Of a stretch of 64,000 bases of DNA, positions 14,651-23,547 are shown piece after piece. Made by a program: the position numbers and the translations under genes. Below the pieces are notes generated by a model. That model was not told the DNA's origin. It worked only from the letters and a program-made list of their open reading frames with translations, and did not search any database. Each line of letters starts with the position of its first letter. The stretch's first letter is position 1. Source of the DNA: Streptomyces venezuelae ATCC 10712 (GTDB lineage Bacteria; Actinomycetota; Actinomycetes; Streptomycetales; Streptomycetaceae); assembly GCF_008639165.1 (NCBI RefSeq), contig NZ_CP029197.1, positions 7,196,001 to 7,260,000 on the forward strand. Reading direction: 5' to 3'.

Positions 14651-17563
14651 ATGCCACGCCTCCGAGCACGAACGCGACCACGCCGGCAGCTGACCGCGCT
14701 GGCCGCGGCGCTCTCCCTCCCGCTGGGCCTCACGGCCGTCGGCGCCACCACGGCCCAGGCCGCCGACGTGCAGTGCAGCGTCGACTACAAGACGAACGAC
14801 TGGGGTTCGGGCTTCACCGCCGAGCTCACCCTCACCAACCGGGCCGCCGCCGCCCTGAACGGCTGGACCCTCACCTACGCCTACGCCGGCGACCAGAAGC
14901 TCACCAACGGCTGGAGCGGCGTCTGGTCGCAGTCCGGCAAGAACGTCACCGTGACCAACGCGTCCTGGAACGGCACCCTCGCCCCCGGGGCCGCCGTCAC
15001 CACCGGTGCCCAGTTCACCTACAGCGGCGCCAACGCGGCGCCCAGCTCCTTCGCGGTCAACGGCACCCCCTGCACGGGCGCCCACCAGCCGCCCGTCGCC
15101 GTCCTCACCAGCCCGGCACCGGGAGCCGTCTTCACCGCGGGCGCCGCGGTGCCGCTCGCCGCCACGGCGGCCGCGGCCGACAGCGCCACCGTGAGCAAGG
15201 TGGAGTTCTACAGCGACACCACGCTCCTCGGCACCGACACCACCGCGCCCTTCACCTTCAGCGCCACCGGCCTCGCCACCGGCGCCCACTCCCTCTACGC
15301 CAAGGCCTACGACAGCCTCGGCGCCTCCGCCGAGTCCGCGCCCGTCGGCATCACCGTCGCCGCGGGACCCGCGCTCGTCGCCGCTCCGAGCCAGCTCGGA
15401 GTACGCCAGGGCGCCTCCGGCACCTTCGACCTGAAGCTCTCCACCGCCCCCACCACGAACGTCACGGTGAGCGTCGCCCGTACCTCGGGCAACACCAACC
15501 TCACCGCGAGCCCGGCCACGCTCACCTTCACCCCGGCGAACTGGAACACCGCCCAGAAGGTGACCGTCACCGCCGCGGCCACCGGCACCGGCTCGGCCGT
15601 CTTCACGGCGACCGCCCCCGGCCACGCCAAGGCCGAGGTCACCGTCGCCCAGCTGGCCGCGGACTCCACGTACGACGCCCGCTTCCTCGACCTGCACGGG
15701 AAGATCACCAACCCGGCCAACGGCTACTTCTCGCCCGAGGGCATCCCGTACCACTCCGTCGAGACGCTGATCGTCGAGGCCCCCGACCACGGGCACGAGA
15801 CGACCTCGGAGGCGTACAGCTATCTGATCTGGCTCCAGGCCATGTACGGCAAGATCACCGGTGACTGGACCAAGTTCAACGGCGCCTGGGACACCATGGA
15901 GAAATTCATGATCCCCACCCACGCCGACACGCCGACCACCGGCAGCTACAACGCCTCGAAGCCGGCGACCTACGCGCCCGAGTGGGACCTGCCCTCGCAG
16001 TACCCGTCGCGCCTCGACGGCGGCGTCACCGCCGGCGTCGACCCGATCGCGGGCGAGCTGAAGAGCGCCTACGGCACCGACGACATCTACGGCATGCACT
16101 GGATCCAGGACGTCGACAACGTCTACGGCTTCGGCAACGAGCCCGGCAAGTGCTCCGCCGGACCGACGGCCACCGGCCCCTCGTACATCAACACCTTCCA
16201 GCGCGGCCCGCAGGAGTCCGTCTGGGAGACCGTCACCCACCCGACCTGCGACAAGTTCGCCTACGGTGGCAAGAACGGCTACCTCGACCTCTTCACCGGC
16301 GACTCCTCCTACGCCAAGCAGTGGAAGTTCACCAACGCCCCCGACGCCGACGCCCGCGCCGTCCAGGCCGCCTACTGGGCCGACCTCTGGGCCAAGGAGC
16401 AGGGCAAGGGCACCCAGGTCGCCACGACCGTCGGCAAGGCCGCCAAGATGGGCGACTACCTGCGGTACGCCATGTTCGACAAGTACTTCAAGAAGATCGG
16501 CAACTGCGTCGGCCCGACCACCTGCCCGGCCGGCACCGGCAAGGACAGCGCCAGCTACCTGCTCTCCTGGTACTACGCCTGGGGCGGCGCGACCGACACC
16601 TCGGCCGGCTGGTCGTGGCGCATCGGCTCCAGCCACAACCACAGCGGCTACCAGAACCCGCTGGCCGCCTACGCGCTCAGCGAGTACGCCCCGCTCAAGC
16701 CCAAGTCGGCGACGGGCCAGGCGGACTGGGCGACCAGCCTCGACCGGCAGCTGGAGTTCTACCGCTGGCTCCAGTCCGACGAGGGCGCCATCGCGGGCGG
16801 CGCCACCAACAGCTGGCAGGGCCGGTACGCCACCCCGCCGGCCGGCACCCCCACCTTCCACGGCATGTACTACGACGAGAAGCCCGTCTACCACGACCCG
16901 GCGTCCAACCAGTGGTTCGGCTTCCAGGCCTGGTCCATGGAGCGCGTCGCCGAGTACTACCAGCAGACCGGTGACGCGGCGGCGAAGACCGTCCTCGACA
17001 AGTGGGTCACCTGGGCGCTGTCCAAGACCACGATCAACCCCGACGGCACCTACCGCATCCCGTCCACCCTCCAGTGGTCCGGCGCGCCCGACACCTGGAA
17101 CGCGGCGAACCCCGGCGCCAACGCCGGGCTGCACGTCACCGTCGCCGACTACACCGACGACGTCGGCGTGGCCGCCGCCTACGCCAAGACGCTCACCTAC
17201 TACGCGGCCAAGTCCGGCCACGCCGAGGCCAAGCGGGTCGCCAAGGCCCTCCTCGACGGCATGTGGGCCCACCACCAGGACCCGCTGGGCATCGCCGTCC
17301 CGGAGACCCGCGCCGACTACAACCGGTTCGACGACCCCGTGTACGTGCCGAACGGCTGGACCGGCACCATGCCGAACGGCGACCCGGTGAACGCCACCTC
17401 CACCTTCGCCTCGATCCGTTCCTTCTACAAGAACGACCCGGCCTGGCCCAAGATCGAGGCCTACCTGGCGGGCGGCGCCGCGCCCGTCTTCACGTACCAC
17501 CGGTTCTGGGCCCAGGCGGACATCGCCCTGGCCATGGGCTCGTACGCGGAGCTGCTCGAATAA
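14651..17563 (+). CDS. Secreted GH48 exocellulase with CBM2
   Basis: A 970-residue exported processive cellulase attacking cellulose chains from the reducing end. Order: signal peptide 1-38; CBM2 about 39-140; a bacterial Ig-like module about 147-237 (SKVEFYSDTTLLG, SLYAKAYDS); a second beta-sandwich module about 240-330; GH48 domain from about 340. The GH48 signature region with the catalytic Glu is around residue 380 (HGHETTSEAYSYLIWL). A DIYGMHWIQDVDNVYGFG segment near 480 is also characteristic. It is single-copy-type in actinobacteria and acts with GH6 and GH5, its divergent neighbours, under the same CebR box. A hairpin follows its stop. Confidence 0.95.
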   Translation: MPRLRARTRPRRQLTALAAALSLPLGLTAVGATTAQAADVQCSVDYKTNDWGSGFTAELTLTNRAAAALNGWTLTYAYAGDQKLTNGWSGVWSQSGKNVTVTNASWNGTLAPGAAVTTGAQFTYSGANAAPSSFAVNGTPCTGAHQPPVAVLTSPAPGAVFTAGAAVPLAATAAAADSATVSKVEFYSDTTLLGTDTTAPFTFSATGLATGAHSLYAKAYDSLGASAESAPVGITVAAGPALVAAPSQLGVRQGASGTFDLKLSTAPTTNVTVSVARTSGNTNLTASPATLTFTPANWNTAQKVTVTAAATGTGSAVFTATAPGHAKAEVTVAQLAADSTYDARFLDLHGKITNPANGYFSPEGIPYHSVETLIVEAPDHGHETTSEAYSYLIWLQAMYGKITGDWTKFNGAWDTMEKFMIPTHADTPTTGSYNASKPATYAPEWDLPSQYPSRLDGGVTAGVDPIAGELKSAYGTDDIYGMHWIQDVDNVYGFGNEPGKCSAGPTATGPSYINTFQRGPQESVWETVTHPTCDKFAYGGKNGYLDLFTGDSSYAKQWKFTNAPDADARAVQAAYWADLWAKEQGKGTQVATTVGKAAKMGDYLRYAMFDKYFKKIGNCVGPTTCPAGTGKDSASYLLSWYYAWGGATDTSAGWSWRIGSSHNHSGYQNPLAAYALSEYAPLKPKSATGQADWATSLDRQLEFYRWLQSDEGAIAGGATNSWQGRYATPPAGTPTFHGMYYDEKPVYHDPASNQWFGFQAWSMERVAEYYQQTGDAAAKTVLDKWVTWALSKTTINPDGTYRIPSTLQWSGAPDTWNAANPGANAGLHVTVADYTDDVGVAAAYAKTLTYYAAKSGHAEAKRVAKALLDGMWAHHQDPLGIAVPETRADYNRFDDPVYVPNGWTGTMPNGDPVNATSTFASIRSFYKNDPAWPKIEAYLAGGAAPVFTYHRFWAQADIALAMGSYAELLE

Positions 17564-17600
17564 CAGCCCGCCCCGCGAGAGCGGGCTCCACGTACGACGA

Positions 17601-17634
17601 GGCCGGGCGGTTCCCGAGAGGGGCCCGCCCGGCC
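17601..17634 (+). terminator. Stem-loop after the GH48 gene
   Basis: A perfect 10-bp GC stem (17601-17610 with 17625-17634) and a 14-base loop, 38 bp after the GH48 stop, followed by TTCGG. Confidence 0.7.
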
Positions 17635-17660
17635 TTCGGCCGACGCGGATCCGTGATCCA

Positions 17661-17689
17661 TTGACGCGCGAAGTCCCGGCTCCTACGTT
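17661..17689 (+). promoter_or_regulatory. Predicted promoter of the GH51 gene
   Basis: TTGACG (17661-17666), a 17-base spacer and TACGTT (17684-17689) fit the Streptomyces HrdB consensus. Just downstream an AT-rich imperfect inverted repeat (17694-17703 with 17718-17726, TTCGGAAATA and TATTTCGAA) could be an operator. Confidence 0.55.
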
Positions 17690-17749
17690 CTCGTTCGGAA
17701 ATACGGCCATCGGTCGATATTTCGAACAATCTGAACGAGAGGGAATCGC

Positions 17750-19273
17750 GTGTCCCACACCGAACGCACCACCCGCACCGCTCGTTTCACCGTCGACCCC
17801 GACTTCACCGTCGGGCCCGTCGACCCCCGCCTCTTCGGCTCCTTCGTCGAACACCTCGGCCGCTGCGTCTACACCGGCATCCACGAACCCGGCCACCCCA
17901 CCGCCGACGAGGACGGACTCCGCACCGACGTCCTGGAGCTCGTCCGCGAGCTCGGGGTCACCGCGATCCGCTACCCCGGCGGCAACTTCGTCTCCGGATA
18001 CCGCTGGGAAGACGGCACCGGCCCGGTCGGGGAGCGCCCCCGCCGGCTCGACGTCGCCTGGCGGACCACCGAGACCAACCGCTTCGGACTCGGCGAGTTC
18101 ATCGCCTTCCTCAGGAAGGTCGGTCCGCAGGCCGAGCCGATGATGGCGCTCAACCTCGGCACCCGCGGCATCCCCGAGGCCATGGACCTCGTCGAGTACG
18201 CCAACCACCCCGGCGGCACCGAACTCTCCGACCGCCGGATCGCCCACGGCGCCAAGGACCCCTACGGCATCCGCCTGTGGTGCCTCGGCAACGAGATGGA
18301 CGGCACCTGGCAGACCGGGCAGAAGACCGCCGAGGAGTACGGGCGGCTCGCCGCGCAGACGGCCCGCGCCCTGCGCCAGATCGACCCCGGGCTCGAACTC
18401 GTCGCCTGCGGCAGCTCGGCGCGCGGCCTGCCCACCTTCGCCGCCTGGGAGGCGACCGTCCTCGCGGAGACGTACGAGGTCGTCGACCACGTCTCGCTGC
18501 ACGCCTACTACGAGGAGGTGGACGGCGACCGCGACTCCTTCCTCGCCTCCGCCGTCGACATGGAGGCCTTCATCAAGGAGGTCGTCGCCACCTGCGACCA
18601 CGTCGGCGCCCGGCTCAAGTCGCCGAAGAAGCTCACCCTCTCCTTCGACGAGTGGAACGTCTGGTACCAGCGCCGGCCCAACCCCCACCCCGTGGCGGAC
18701 TGGCAGGAGGCCCCGCGCCTCCTGGAGGACGTCTACACCGTCACCGACGCCGTCGTCTTCGGCACCCTCCTGATCACCCTGCTGCGCCACGCCGACCGGG
18801 TCGCGGTCGCCTGTCTCGCCCAGCTCGTCAACGTGATCGCCCCGATCATGACCGAACCCGGCGGTCCCGCCTGGCGCCAGACCACCTTCTTCCCCTTCGC
18901 CCAGGCCTCCCGGTACGGCCGGGGAACCGTCCTCGACGTGCGGGTGGACTCGCCGGCGTACCCCACCGAGCGGTACGGGGACGTCCCGCTGCTGCACGCC
19001 ACGGCCGTGCGCGGCGAGGACGGCGGCGTCACCGTCTTCGCGGTCAACCGTGGCCGGAACGCGCCCCTGGACCTGGCGGTCGCCCTGCGCGGTCTCGACC
19101 TGGGCCGGGTCGTCGAGCACAGCGTGCTCGCGGACTCCGACCCGGAGGCGCGCAACACCCTCGACGAGCCGGAGCGGGTCGTCCCGCACGCGGGGGAGGG
19201 CGCGACGCTCGTGGACGGGACGCTGCGGGCCGTGCTCGAACCGATGTCGTGGAACGTGATCCGGCTGCTCTGA
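17750..19273 (+). CDS. Alpha-L-arabinofuranosidase, GH51
   Basis: A 507-residue cytoplasmic enzyme (no signal peptide) that releases L-arabinofuranose from arabinan or arabinoxylan oligosaccharides. Acid/base Glu lies in CLGNEMDG near residue 181 and the nucleophile Glu in LSFDEWNVWY near residue 300. Other GH51 hallmarks are RLFGSFVEHLGR and IRYPGGNFVSGYRWEDG. The GTG start has GAGAGGGA upstream. It has its own promoter, and 161 bp downstream an importer operon begins, so its substrate is probably delivered by that transporter. Confidence 0.93.
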   Translation: MSHTERTTRTARFTVDPDFTVGPVDPRLFGSFVEHLGRCVYTGIHEPGHPTADEDGLRTDVLELVRELGVTAIRYPGGNFVSGYRWEDGTGPVGERPRRLDVAWRTTETNRFGLGEFIAFLRKVGPQAEPMMALNLGTRGIPEAMDLVEYANHPGGTELSDRRIAHGAKDPYGIRLWCLGNEMDGTWQTGQKTAEEYGRLAAQTARALRQIDPGLELVACGSSARGLPTFAAWEATVLAETYEVVDHVSLHAYYEEVDGDRDSFLASAVDMEAFIKEVVATCDHVGARLKSPKKLTLSFDEWNVWYQRRPNPHPVADWQEAPRLLEDVYTVTDAVVFGTLLITLLRHADRVAVACLAQLVNVIAPIMTEPGGPAWRQTTFFPFAQASRYGRGTVLDVRVDSPAYPTERYGDVPLLHATAVRGEDGGVTVFAVNRGRNAPLDLAVALRGLDLGRVVEHSVLADSDPEARNTLDEPERVVPHAGEGATLVDGTLRAVLEPMSWNVIRLL

Positions 19274-19320
19274 CCGGCCATGCATTGAATCCTTTCAGCC
19301 TGGTCGTCCCCTCCTCTCGC

Positions 19321-19334
19321 TCGAAGCGCTTCGA
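19321..19334. promoter_or_regulatory. TCGAAGCGCTTCGA palindrome, putative LacI-type operator
   Basis: A perfect 14-bp palindrome with central CG, typical of LacI-family operators, 19 bp upstream of the -35 of the importer operon. The identical 14-mer occurs at 55517 and 55688. Confidence 0.7.
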
Positions 19335-19352
19335 AAGATCCTGTCCGAAGCG

Positions 19353-19381
19353 TTGACGTGGCTGACGGGCGAACCTACTTT
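19353..19381 (+). promoter_or_regulatory. Predicted promoter of the importer operon
   Basis: TTGACG (19353-19358), 17-base spacer, TACTTT (19376-19381). A GAAGCG half-site overlaps the -35. Confidence 0.5.
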
Positions 19382-19389
19382 GTCCCAGC

Positions 19390-19397
19390 AAGCGCTT
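19390..19397. promoter_or_regulatory. Second AAGCGCTT operator core
   Basis: AAGCGCTT within GCAAGCGCTTTC lies directly after the predicted -10, 69 bp from the matching core in the 19321 palindrome. The promoter is therefore bracketed by two copies of the same core. Confidence 0.5.
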
Positions 19398-19434
19398 TCC
19401 TGAAACGTTCTAATCACGCGCGGGAGGACGAACT

Positions 19435-20718
19435 GTGCGTACTCAAGGCACTGTTGACCGTCGGAATCTGCTCAAGCTCGCGGGCGGGTCCCTGGCGGCA
19501 CTCGGTCTGACCGCCACGGGGTGCGGCGCCGGCTCCGGCTCCGGAGACGGCACCGTCACCCTCCGATACGCCTGGTGGGGCTCCGACGACCGGGCCAAGC
19601 GGATCAACCAGTCGATCGCCCTCTTCGAAAAGAAGTACCCGAAGATCAAGGTCAAGACCGACTTCCAGCCCTACGCCGACTTCTGGAAGAAGTTCAACAC
19701 CCAGGCGTCCGGCGGCAACGCGCCCGACGTCTTCCAGAACGCCATCGGCTTCCTGCGCAAGTACGACGCGAAGAACGTCCTGCTCGACCTGCGCGAGCAG
19801 GCCGAGCAGGGAAACCTCCGCCTCGACGGCTTCCGGGCCGGCCTGGAGAAGTTCGGCGAGGTCGACGGCAAACTGCTCGGCATACCCGTCGGCAGCAACT
19901 CCATGGCCCTCGTCGTCGACCGGACCGTCTTCGGCAAGGCCGGCATCACCCCGAAGGCCGGCTGGACCTGGGACGAGTACCACGCGGCCCTCGCGAAGAT
20001 CCGCGACAGCCAGGGCCGGGCCGGCGACGCCGGGCCGTACGGGATCATGTACCTGTACGACCTCTACCTGCGCCAGCACGGCAAGGCCTTCTTCACCACC
20101 GCCGGACTCGGCTTCACCGAGGCGGACCTGACGGACTGGTGGACCAAGGCACACCAGGGCGTGAAGACCGGCATCTACGCCGACCCCAAGCGGACCATCC
20201 AGGCCAAACCCAAGTCGGCGGTCACCGCCGAACTCGCCGCCTGCGAGTTCACCTGGGACAACTTCACCGTCCGGTACGCCTCCGAGGGCAAGAGCCAGTA
20301 CGGCCTCGCCCCCATCCCCACCACCGACGGCCGCAAGACCGGCCAGTACCTCGGCTCGCTCATGCTCAGCGGCTCCCGGCGCACCAAACACCCCAAGGAA
20401 GTCGCCCAGTTCATCGACTTCATGGTCCACGACCCGGACGTCGGAAAGATCATGGGCTACGACCGCGGAGTCCCGGCCACCACCGCCCAGTACGAGGCCT
20501 ACGTGCCGAACGACGAGGTCGGCAAGCAGATCGCCGCCTACGAGAAGCAACTCGTCGAGTCCCGCGTCCTGGAGCCGATCACCCCGCACCCGGCCGGCGC
20601 CGACGTCACCGAAGCCGCGTTCCTGCGGCTCGGCGAGGAGATGTCCCTGGGCACCCGGAGCGTCCCGGACGCGGTGAAGCAGTTCTTCACCGAGGCGAAG
20701 ACGGCGCTCGCCTCCTGA
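19435..20718 (+). CDS. Tat-exported sugar-binding lipoprotein of an ABC importer
   Basis: A 427-residue family-1 extracellular solute-binding protein. The N-terminus combines a twin-arginine motif (DRRNLLKLAGG) with a lipobox ending at Cys30, so it is probably exported folded and lipid-anchored. The core shows YAWWGSDDRAKRINQSIALFEKKYP-type features of oligosaccharide-binding proteins. The GTG start has GGGAGGA upstream. It overlaps the first permease by one base. With DUF624, a YetA-like protein and an acetylesterase downstream, the likely ligand is a rhamnogalacturonan-derived or arabinan oligosaccharide, by analogy with Bacillus YesO (inference). Confidence 0.9.
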   Translation: MRTQGTVDRRNLLKLAGGSLAALGLTATGCGAGSGSGDGTVTLRYAWWGSDDRAKRINQSIALFEKKYPKIKVKTDFQPYADFWKKFNTQASGGNAPDVFQNAIGFLRKYDAKNVLLDLREQAEQGNLRLDGFRAGLEKFGEVDGKLLGIPVGSNSMALVVDRTVFGKAGITPKAGWTWDEYHAALAKIRDSQGRAGDAGPYGIMYLYDLYLRQHGKAFFTTAGLGFTEADLTDWWTKAHQGVKTGIYADPKRTIQAKPKSAVTAELAACEFTWDNFTVRYASEGKSQYGLAPIPTTDGRKTGQYLGSLMLSGSRRTKHPKEVAQFIDFMVHDPDVGKIMGYDRGVPATTAQYEAYVPNDEVGKQIAAYEKQLVESRVLEPITPHPAGADVTEAAFLRLGEEMSLGTRSVPDAVKQFFTEAKTALAS

Positions 20719-21776
20719 TGGACGCCGCCGTGACCTCCGAACCGCACGCCCCGTCGAACCCCGGGCCGCATCCCGAAGCGCCGCCCGGGCCACCGAACCC
20801 GCCCGCCCCGGCGCCCGCCGCCGCGGCCGCCCCGCCCGGCGGGGGCCTCCCGCTCCCGACGCCCCACCGACCCGGGCGGCGTGCCCGAGCCCGCCGCGAG
20901 AACCTCGCCGGCTACCTCTTCATGTCCCCCTGGATCGCCGGATTCCTCCTGCTCACCGCAGGACCGATGATCGCCTCGCTCTACTTCGCCTTCACCGACT
21001 ACAACCTCTTCGACGCCCCCACATGGGTCGGCCTCGACAACTTCACCGAGATGTTCGGCGACCCCCGCTGGCGCACCTCCGTCGAAGTGACCAGCTGGTA
21101 CGTGGTGATCGGCACCCCGCTCAAACTGGCCGCGGCACTCGGCGTCGCCCTGCTGCTCAACCAGAGCCGGCGCGGACAGGGCTTCTACCGGGCCGCGTTC
21201 TACGCCCCCTCGCTCGTCGGCGCCAGCGTCTCCATCGCCATCGTGTGGCGGGCCCTGTTCTCCGACGGCGCCGCGATCGACCGGGGACAGCGGTTCCTCG
21301 GCCTGGAGCCCGGCGGCTGGATCGGCGACCCCGACCGCATCATCTACGCACTGGTCGCCCTCACCGTCTGGCAGTTCGGCGCCCCCATGGTCATCTTCCT
21401 CGCCGGACTCAAACAGGTCCCGCGCGAGCTGTACGAAGCGGCCCAGGTCGACGGTGCGGGCCCCTGGCGGAGGTTCTGGAGCATCACCCTGCCGATGATC
21501 TCCCCTGTCCTCTTCTTCAACGTGCTCCTGGAGACCATCCACTCCTTCCAGATCTTCGGCTCCGCCTACATCATCGGCAGCCAGGGCAACGCCTGCGGAC
21601 CGGCCGACGGCACCCTCGTCTACACCTGCTACCTCTACATCCAGGGCTTCGAGAACAGCCGGATGGGACTCGCCTCGGCGATGGCCTGGATGCTGCTGCT
21701 CGCCGTCGCGGTGGTCACGGCGTTCCTTTTCTGGTCCCAGCGGCGCTGGGTGCACTACGAGGAGGGGGCCCGATGA
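20718..21776 (+). CDS. Sugar ABC transporter permease (MalF/YesP type)
   Basis: A 352-residue permease with a long Pro/Ala-rich cytoplasmic N-terminus of about 60 residues before the first membrane span, then six spans. The EAA loop is EAAQVDGAGPWRRFWS near residue 237. The start overlaps the stop of the binding-protein gene (TGATG), so translation is coupled. The unusually proline-rich tail has no counterpart in the other permeases of the window. It forms a heterodimer with the next gene product. Confidence 0.92.
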   Translation: MDAAVTSEPHAPSNPGPHPEAPPGPPNPPAPAPAAAAAPPGGGLPLPTPHRPGRRARARRENLAGYLFMSPWIAGFLLLTAGPMIASLYFAFTDYNLFDAPTWVGLDNFTEMFGDPRWRTSVEVTSWYVVIGTPLKLAAALGVALLLNQSRRGQGFYRAAFYAPSLVGASVSIAIVWRALFSDGAAIDRGQRFLGLEPGGWIGDPDRIIYALVALTVWQFGAPMVIFLAGLKQVPRELYEAAQVDGAGPWRRFWSITLPMISPVLFFNVLLETIHSFQIFGSAYIIGSQGNACGPADGTLVYTCYLYIQGFENSRMGLASAMAWMLLLAVAVVTAFLFWSQRRWVHYEEGAR

Positions 21777-22681
21777 GCCTCGTACGCACCCGGCCCGGCC
21801 CCGAGACCCGGACCCGGACCCGGGCCGGCGGGCCGGCCGGCGCGCGAGCCGGCCGCTCGGCGGGCTCCCTCGCCTGGCACCTCGGGGCGCTCGCCGTCCT
21901 GGCCGTCATCCTCTACCCCGTGGTGTGGGTCATCGGCGGCTCGTTCAAACCGAACGACGAGATCGTCGGCAGCCTCGCCCTCTTCCCCACCGACCCCATC
22001 ACCGACAACTACCGGCGCCTCGCCGACGGCATCGCCGACATCCCCATCACCACCTTCTTCGGCAACTCCCTCTTCCTGGCCGTCGGTTCGGTCATCGGCG
22101 TGGTCCTCTCCAGCTCCCTCGCGGCCTACGCCTTCGCCAAGATCGGCTTCGCCGGACGCGGACTGCTCTTCACCGCCATGATCGGCACGCTGCTCCTGCC
22201 GTACCACGTGCTGCTCATCCCGCAGTACGTGCTCTTCCAGAAGCTCGAACTCATCAACACCTACACGCCGTTGCTGCTCGGCAAGTACCTGGCCACGGAC
22301 GCCTTCTTCGTCTTCCTCATGCTCCAGTTCATGCGCGGACTGCCCAAGGAACTCGACGAGGCGGCGCGGCTCGACGGCTGCGGGCACCTGCGGACGTACT
22401 GGTCGATCGTGCTGCCGCTGTGCCGGCCCGCGCTCATCACCAGCGCCATCTTCACCTTCATCAACGCCTGGAACGACTTCATGGGACCGCTGATCTACCT
22501 CAACGAACCCGAGAAGTACACCGTCTCCCTCGGCCTCAAGATGTTCGTCGACCAGGACGGCGTCGCCAACTACGGCGGCATGATCGCGATGTCGCTCGTC
22601 GCGCTGCTCCCGGTGGTGGCCTTCTTCCTCGCCTTCCAGCGATACCTCATCGACGGCATGGCCACGTCGGGGCTCAAATGA
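21773..22681 (+). CDS. Sugar ABC transporter permease (MalG/YesQ type)
   Basis: A 302-residue permease with a short Arg/Thr/Pro-rich N-terminus, six spans and the EAA loop EAARLDGCGHLRTYWS near residue 196. It overlaps the preceding permease by ATGA and the following DUF624 gene by ATGA, so four genes in a row are translationally coupled. No ATPase gene is present in the operon. Confidence 0.92.
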   Translation: MSLVRTRPGPETRTRTRAGGPAGARAGRSAGSLAWHLGALAVLAVILYPVVWVIGGSFKPNDEIVGSLALFPTDPITDNYRRLADGIADIPITTFFGNSLFLAVGSVIGVVLSSSLAAYAFAKIGFAGRGLLFTAMIGTLLLPYHVLLIPQYVLFQKLELINTYTPLLLGKYLATDAFFVFLMLQFMRGLPKELDEAARLDGCGHLRTYWSIVLPLCRPALITSAIFTFINAWNDFMGPLIYLNEPEKYTVSLGLKMFVDQDGVANYGGMIAMSLVALLPVVAFFLAFQRYLIDGMATSGLK

Positions 22682-23547
22682 GCCGCGAACGCTCCGGGGA
22701 ACGCTCCAGGGAGCGGTTCCGGGCCCGGTTCGCCGTCTTCGCCGAGTGCCTGCTCGTCGGAGTGTGGATCGGCGTCGCCGCGCTGCCCCTCGTCACCCTT
22801 CCGGCGGCCCTCGCGGCCGGCGCGGGGCACCTGCGGCGCTGGACCGGCGACCACGAGACCGGACTTCGCTCCTTCGCGGCCGACCTGCGCGGGGCCCTGC
22901 GGGGCGGGGGCTGGGCGGTGGGGACCGGTTACCTGACCGCGCTCGCCGTGGTGGGCGCCGACCTCGCCCTCGTACGGGCGCTGCCCGTGCCCGGCGGGCG
23001 AGTCGCGGGGGCCCTCGCGGTCCTCGGCGCGCTCTGGCTGACCGTCAGCCTGCTGCGGGCGGCCACGGCCTGGCGGCCGGGGCGGCGCTGGCGGGACCTG
23101 CTGGGCCCGGCGGCGCGGCGCGCGCTGCGCGATCCGGCGGGGTCGCTCCTGGTGGTCTGCGGGCTCGTCGTGATCGCCGCGTCGGCCTGGTTCTCGACAC
23201 CACTCGCGCTGCCGGCGCTCGGCGTCCTGGTCGCCGCGACCTTGGCGACGGAACGCCGCGTGGCCGCGGTTGCGGGCGATCATCCGGCCGGGACGCTGCC
23301 CACCGCCGCCGACCCGGTTGTGGCCGACCGTTCGGCCGGGGCGCTGCCCACCCGCACCTCCGCCGACCCCGTTGTGGGCGATCGTCCGCCAGGGGCGCTG
23401 CCCACCCGTCCCTCCGGCGGCCCCGTTGTGGCCGATCGTTCGGCCGGGGCGCTGCCCACCCGCACCTCCGCCGACCCCGTTGTGGGCAACTGTTCCGCTG
23501 GGGCGGAACGGGTGGGCACAACGGACGGCGCCCCTTGCCGGGCCTAG
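22678..23547 (+). CDS. DUF624 (YesL-like) membrane protein with repeat-encoded C-terminus
   Basis: A 289-residue protein. Residues 1-200 form a DUF624-type membrane protein (FAECLLVGVWIGVAALPL, further spans near 75-95, 100-115 and 155-185), a family encoded next to rhamnogalacturonan and other oligosaccharide importers, such as yesL with yesOPQ. Its molecular role is unknown. Residues about 198-289 are not part of the family: they consist of 18-residue repeats (VVADRSAGALPTRTSADP and variants) encoded by 54-bp tandem DNA repeats. A mobile or tandem repeat appears to have run into the 3' end of the gene and supplied a new stop. The start overlaps the permease stop (ATGA). Confidence 0.8.
   Translation: MSRERSGERSRERFRARFAVFAECLLVGVWIGVAALPLVTLPAALAAGAGHLRRWTGDHETGLRSFAADLRGALRGGGWAVGTGYLTALAVVGADLALVRALPVPGGRVAGALAVLGALWLTVSLLRAATAWRPGRRWRDLLGPAARRALRDPAGSLLVVCGLVVIAASAWFSTPLALPALGVLVAATLATERRVAAVAGDHPAGTLPTAADPVVADRSAGALPTRTSADPVVGDRPPGALPTRPSGGPVVADRSAGALPTRTSADPVVGNCSAGAERVGTTDGAPCRA
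23269..23478 (+). repeat. Four tandem copies of a 54-bp repeat inside the DUF624 gene
   Basis: Units start at 23269 (48 bp), 23317, 23371 and 23425 (54 bp each), each beginning GTTGTGG or GTTGCGG and containing GGGGCGCTGCCCACCC or a close variant. Unit lengths are multiples of three, so the reading frame survives copy-number change. Confidence 0.9.
23479..23522. repeat. Inverted-repeat element ending the 54-bp array
   Basis: GTTGTG pairs with CACAAC and GTTCCGC with GCGGAAC around a TGGG loop, giving a hairpin of about 44 bases with an internal loop. Its left half is a fifth copy of the array unit. From memory, similar elements are dispersed in Streptomyces intergenic regions; I could not check this. 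Confidence 0.65.
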
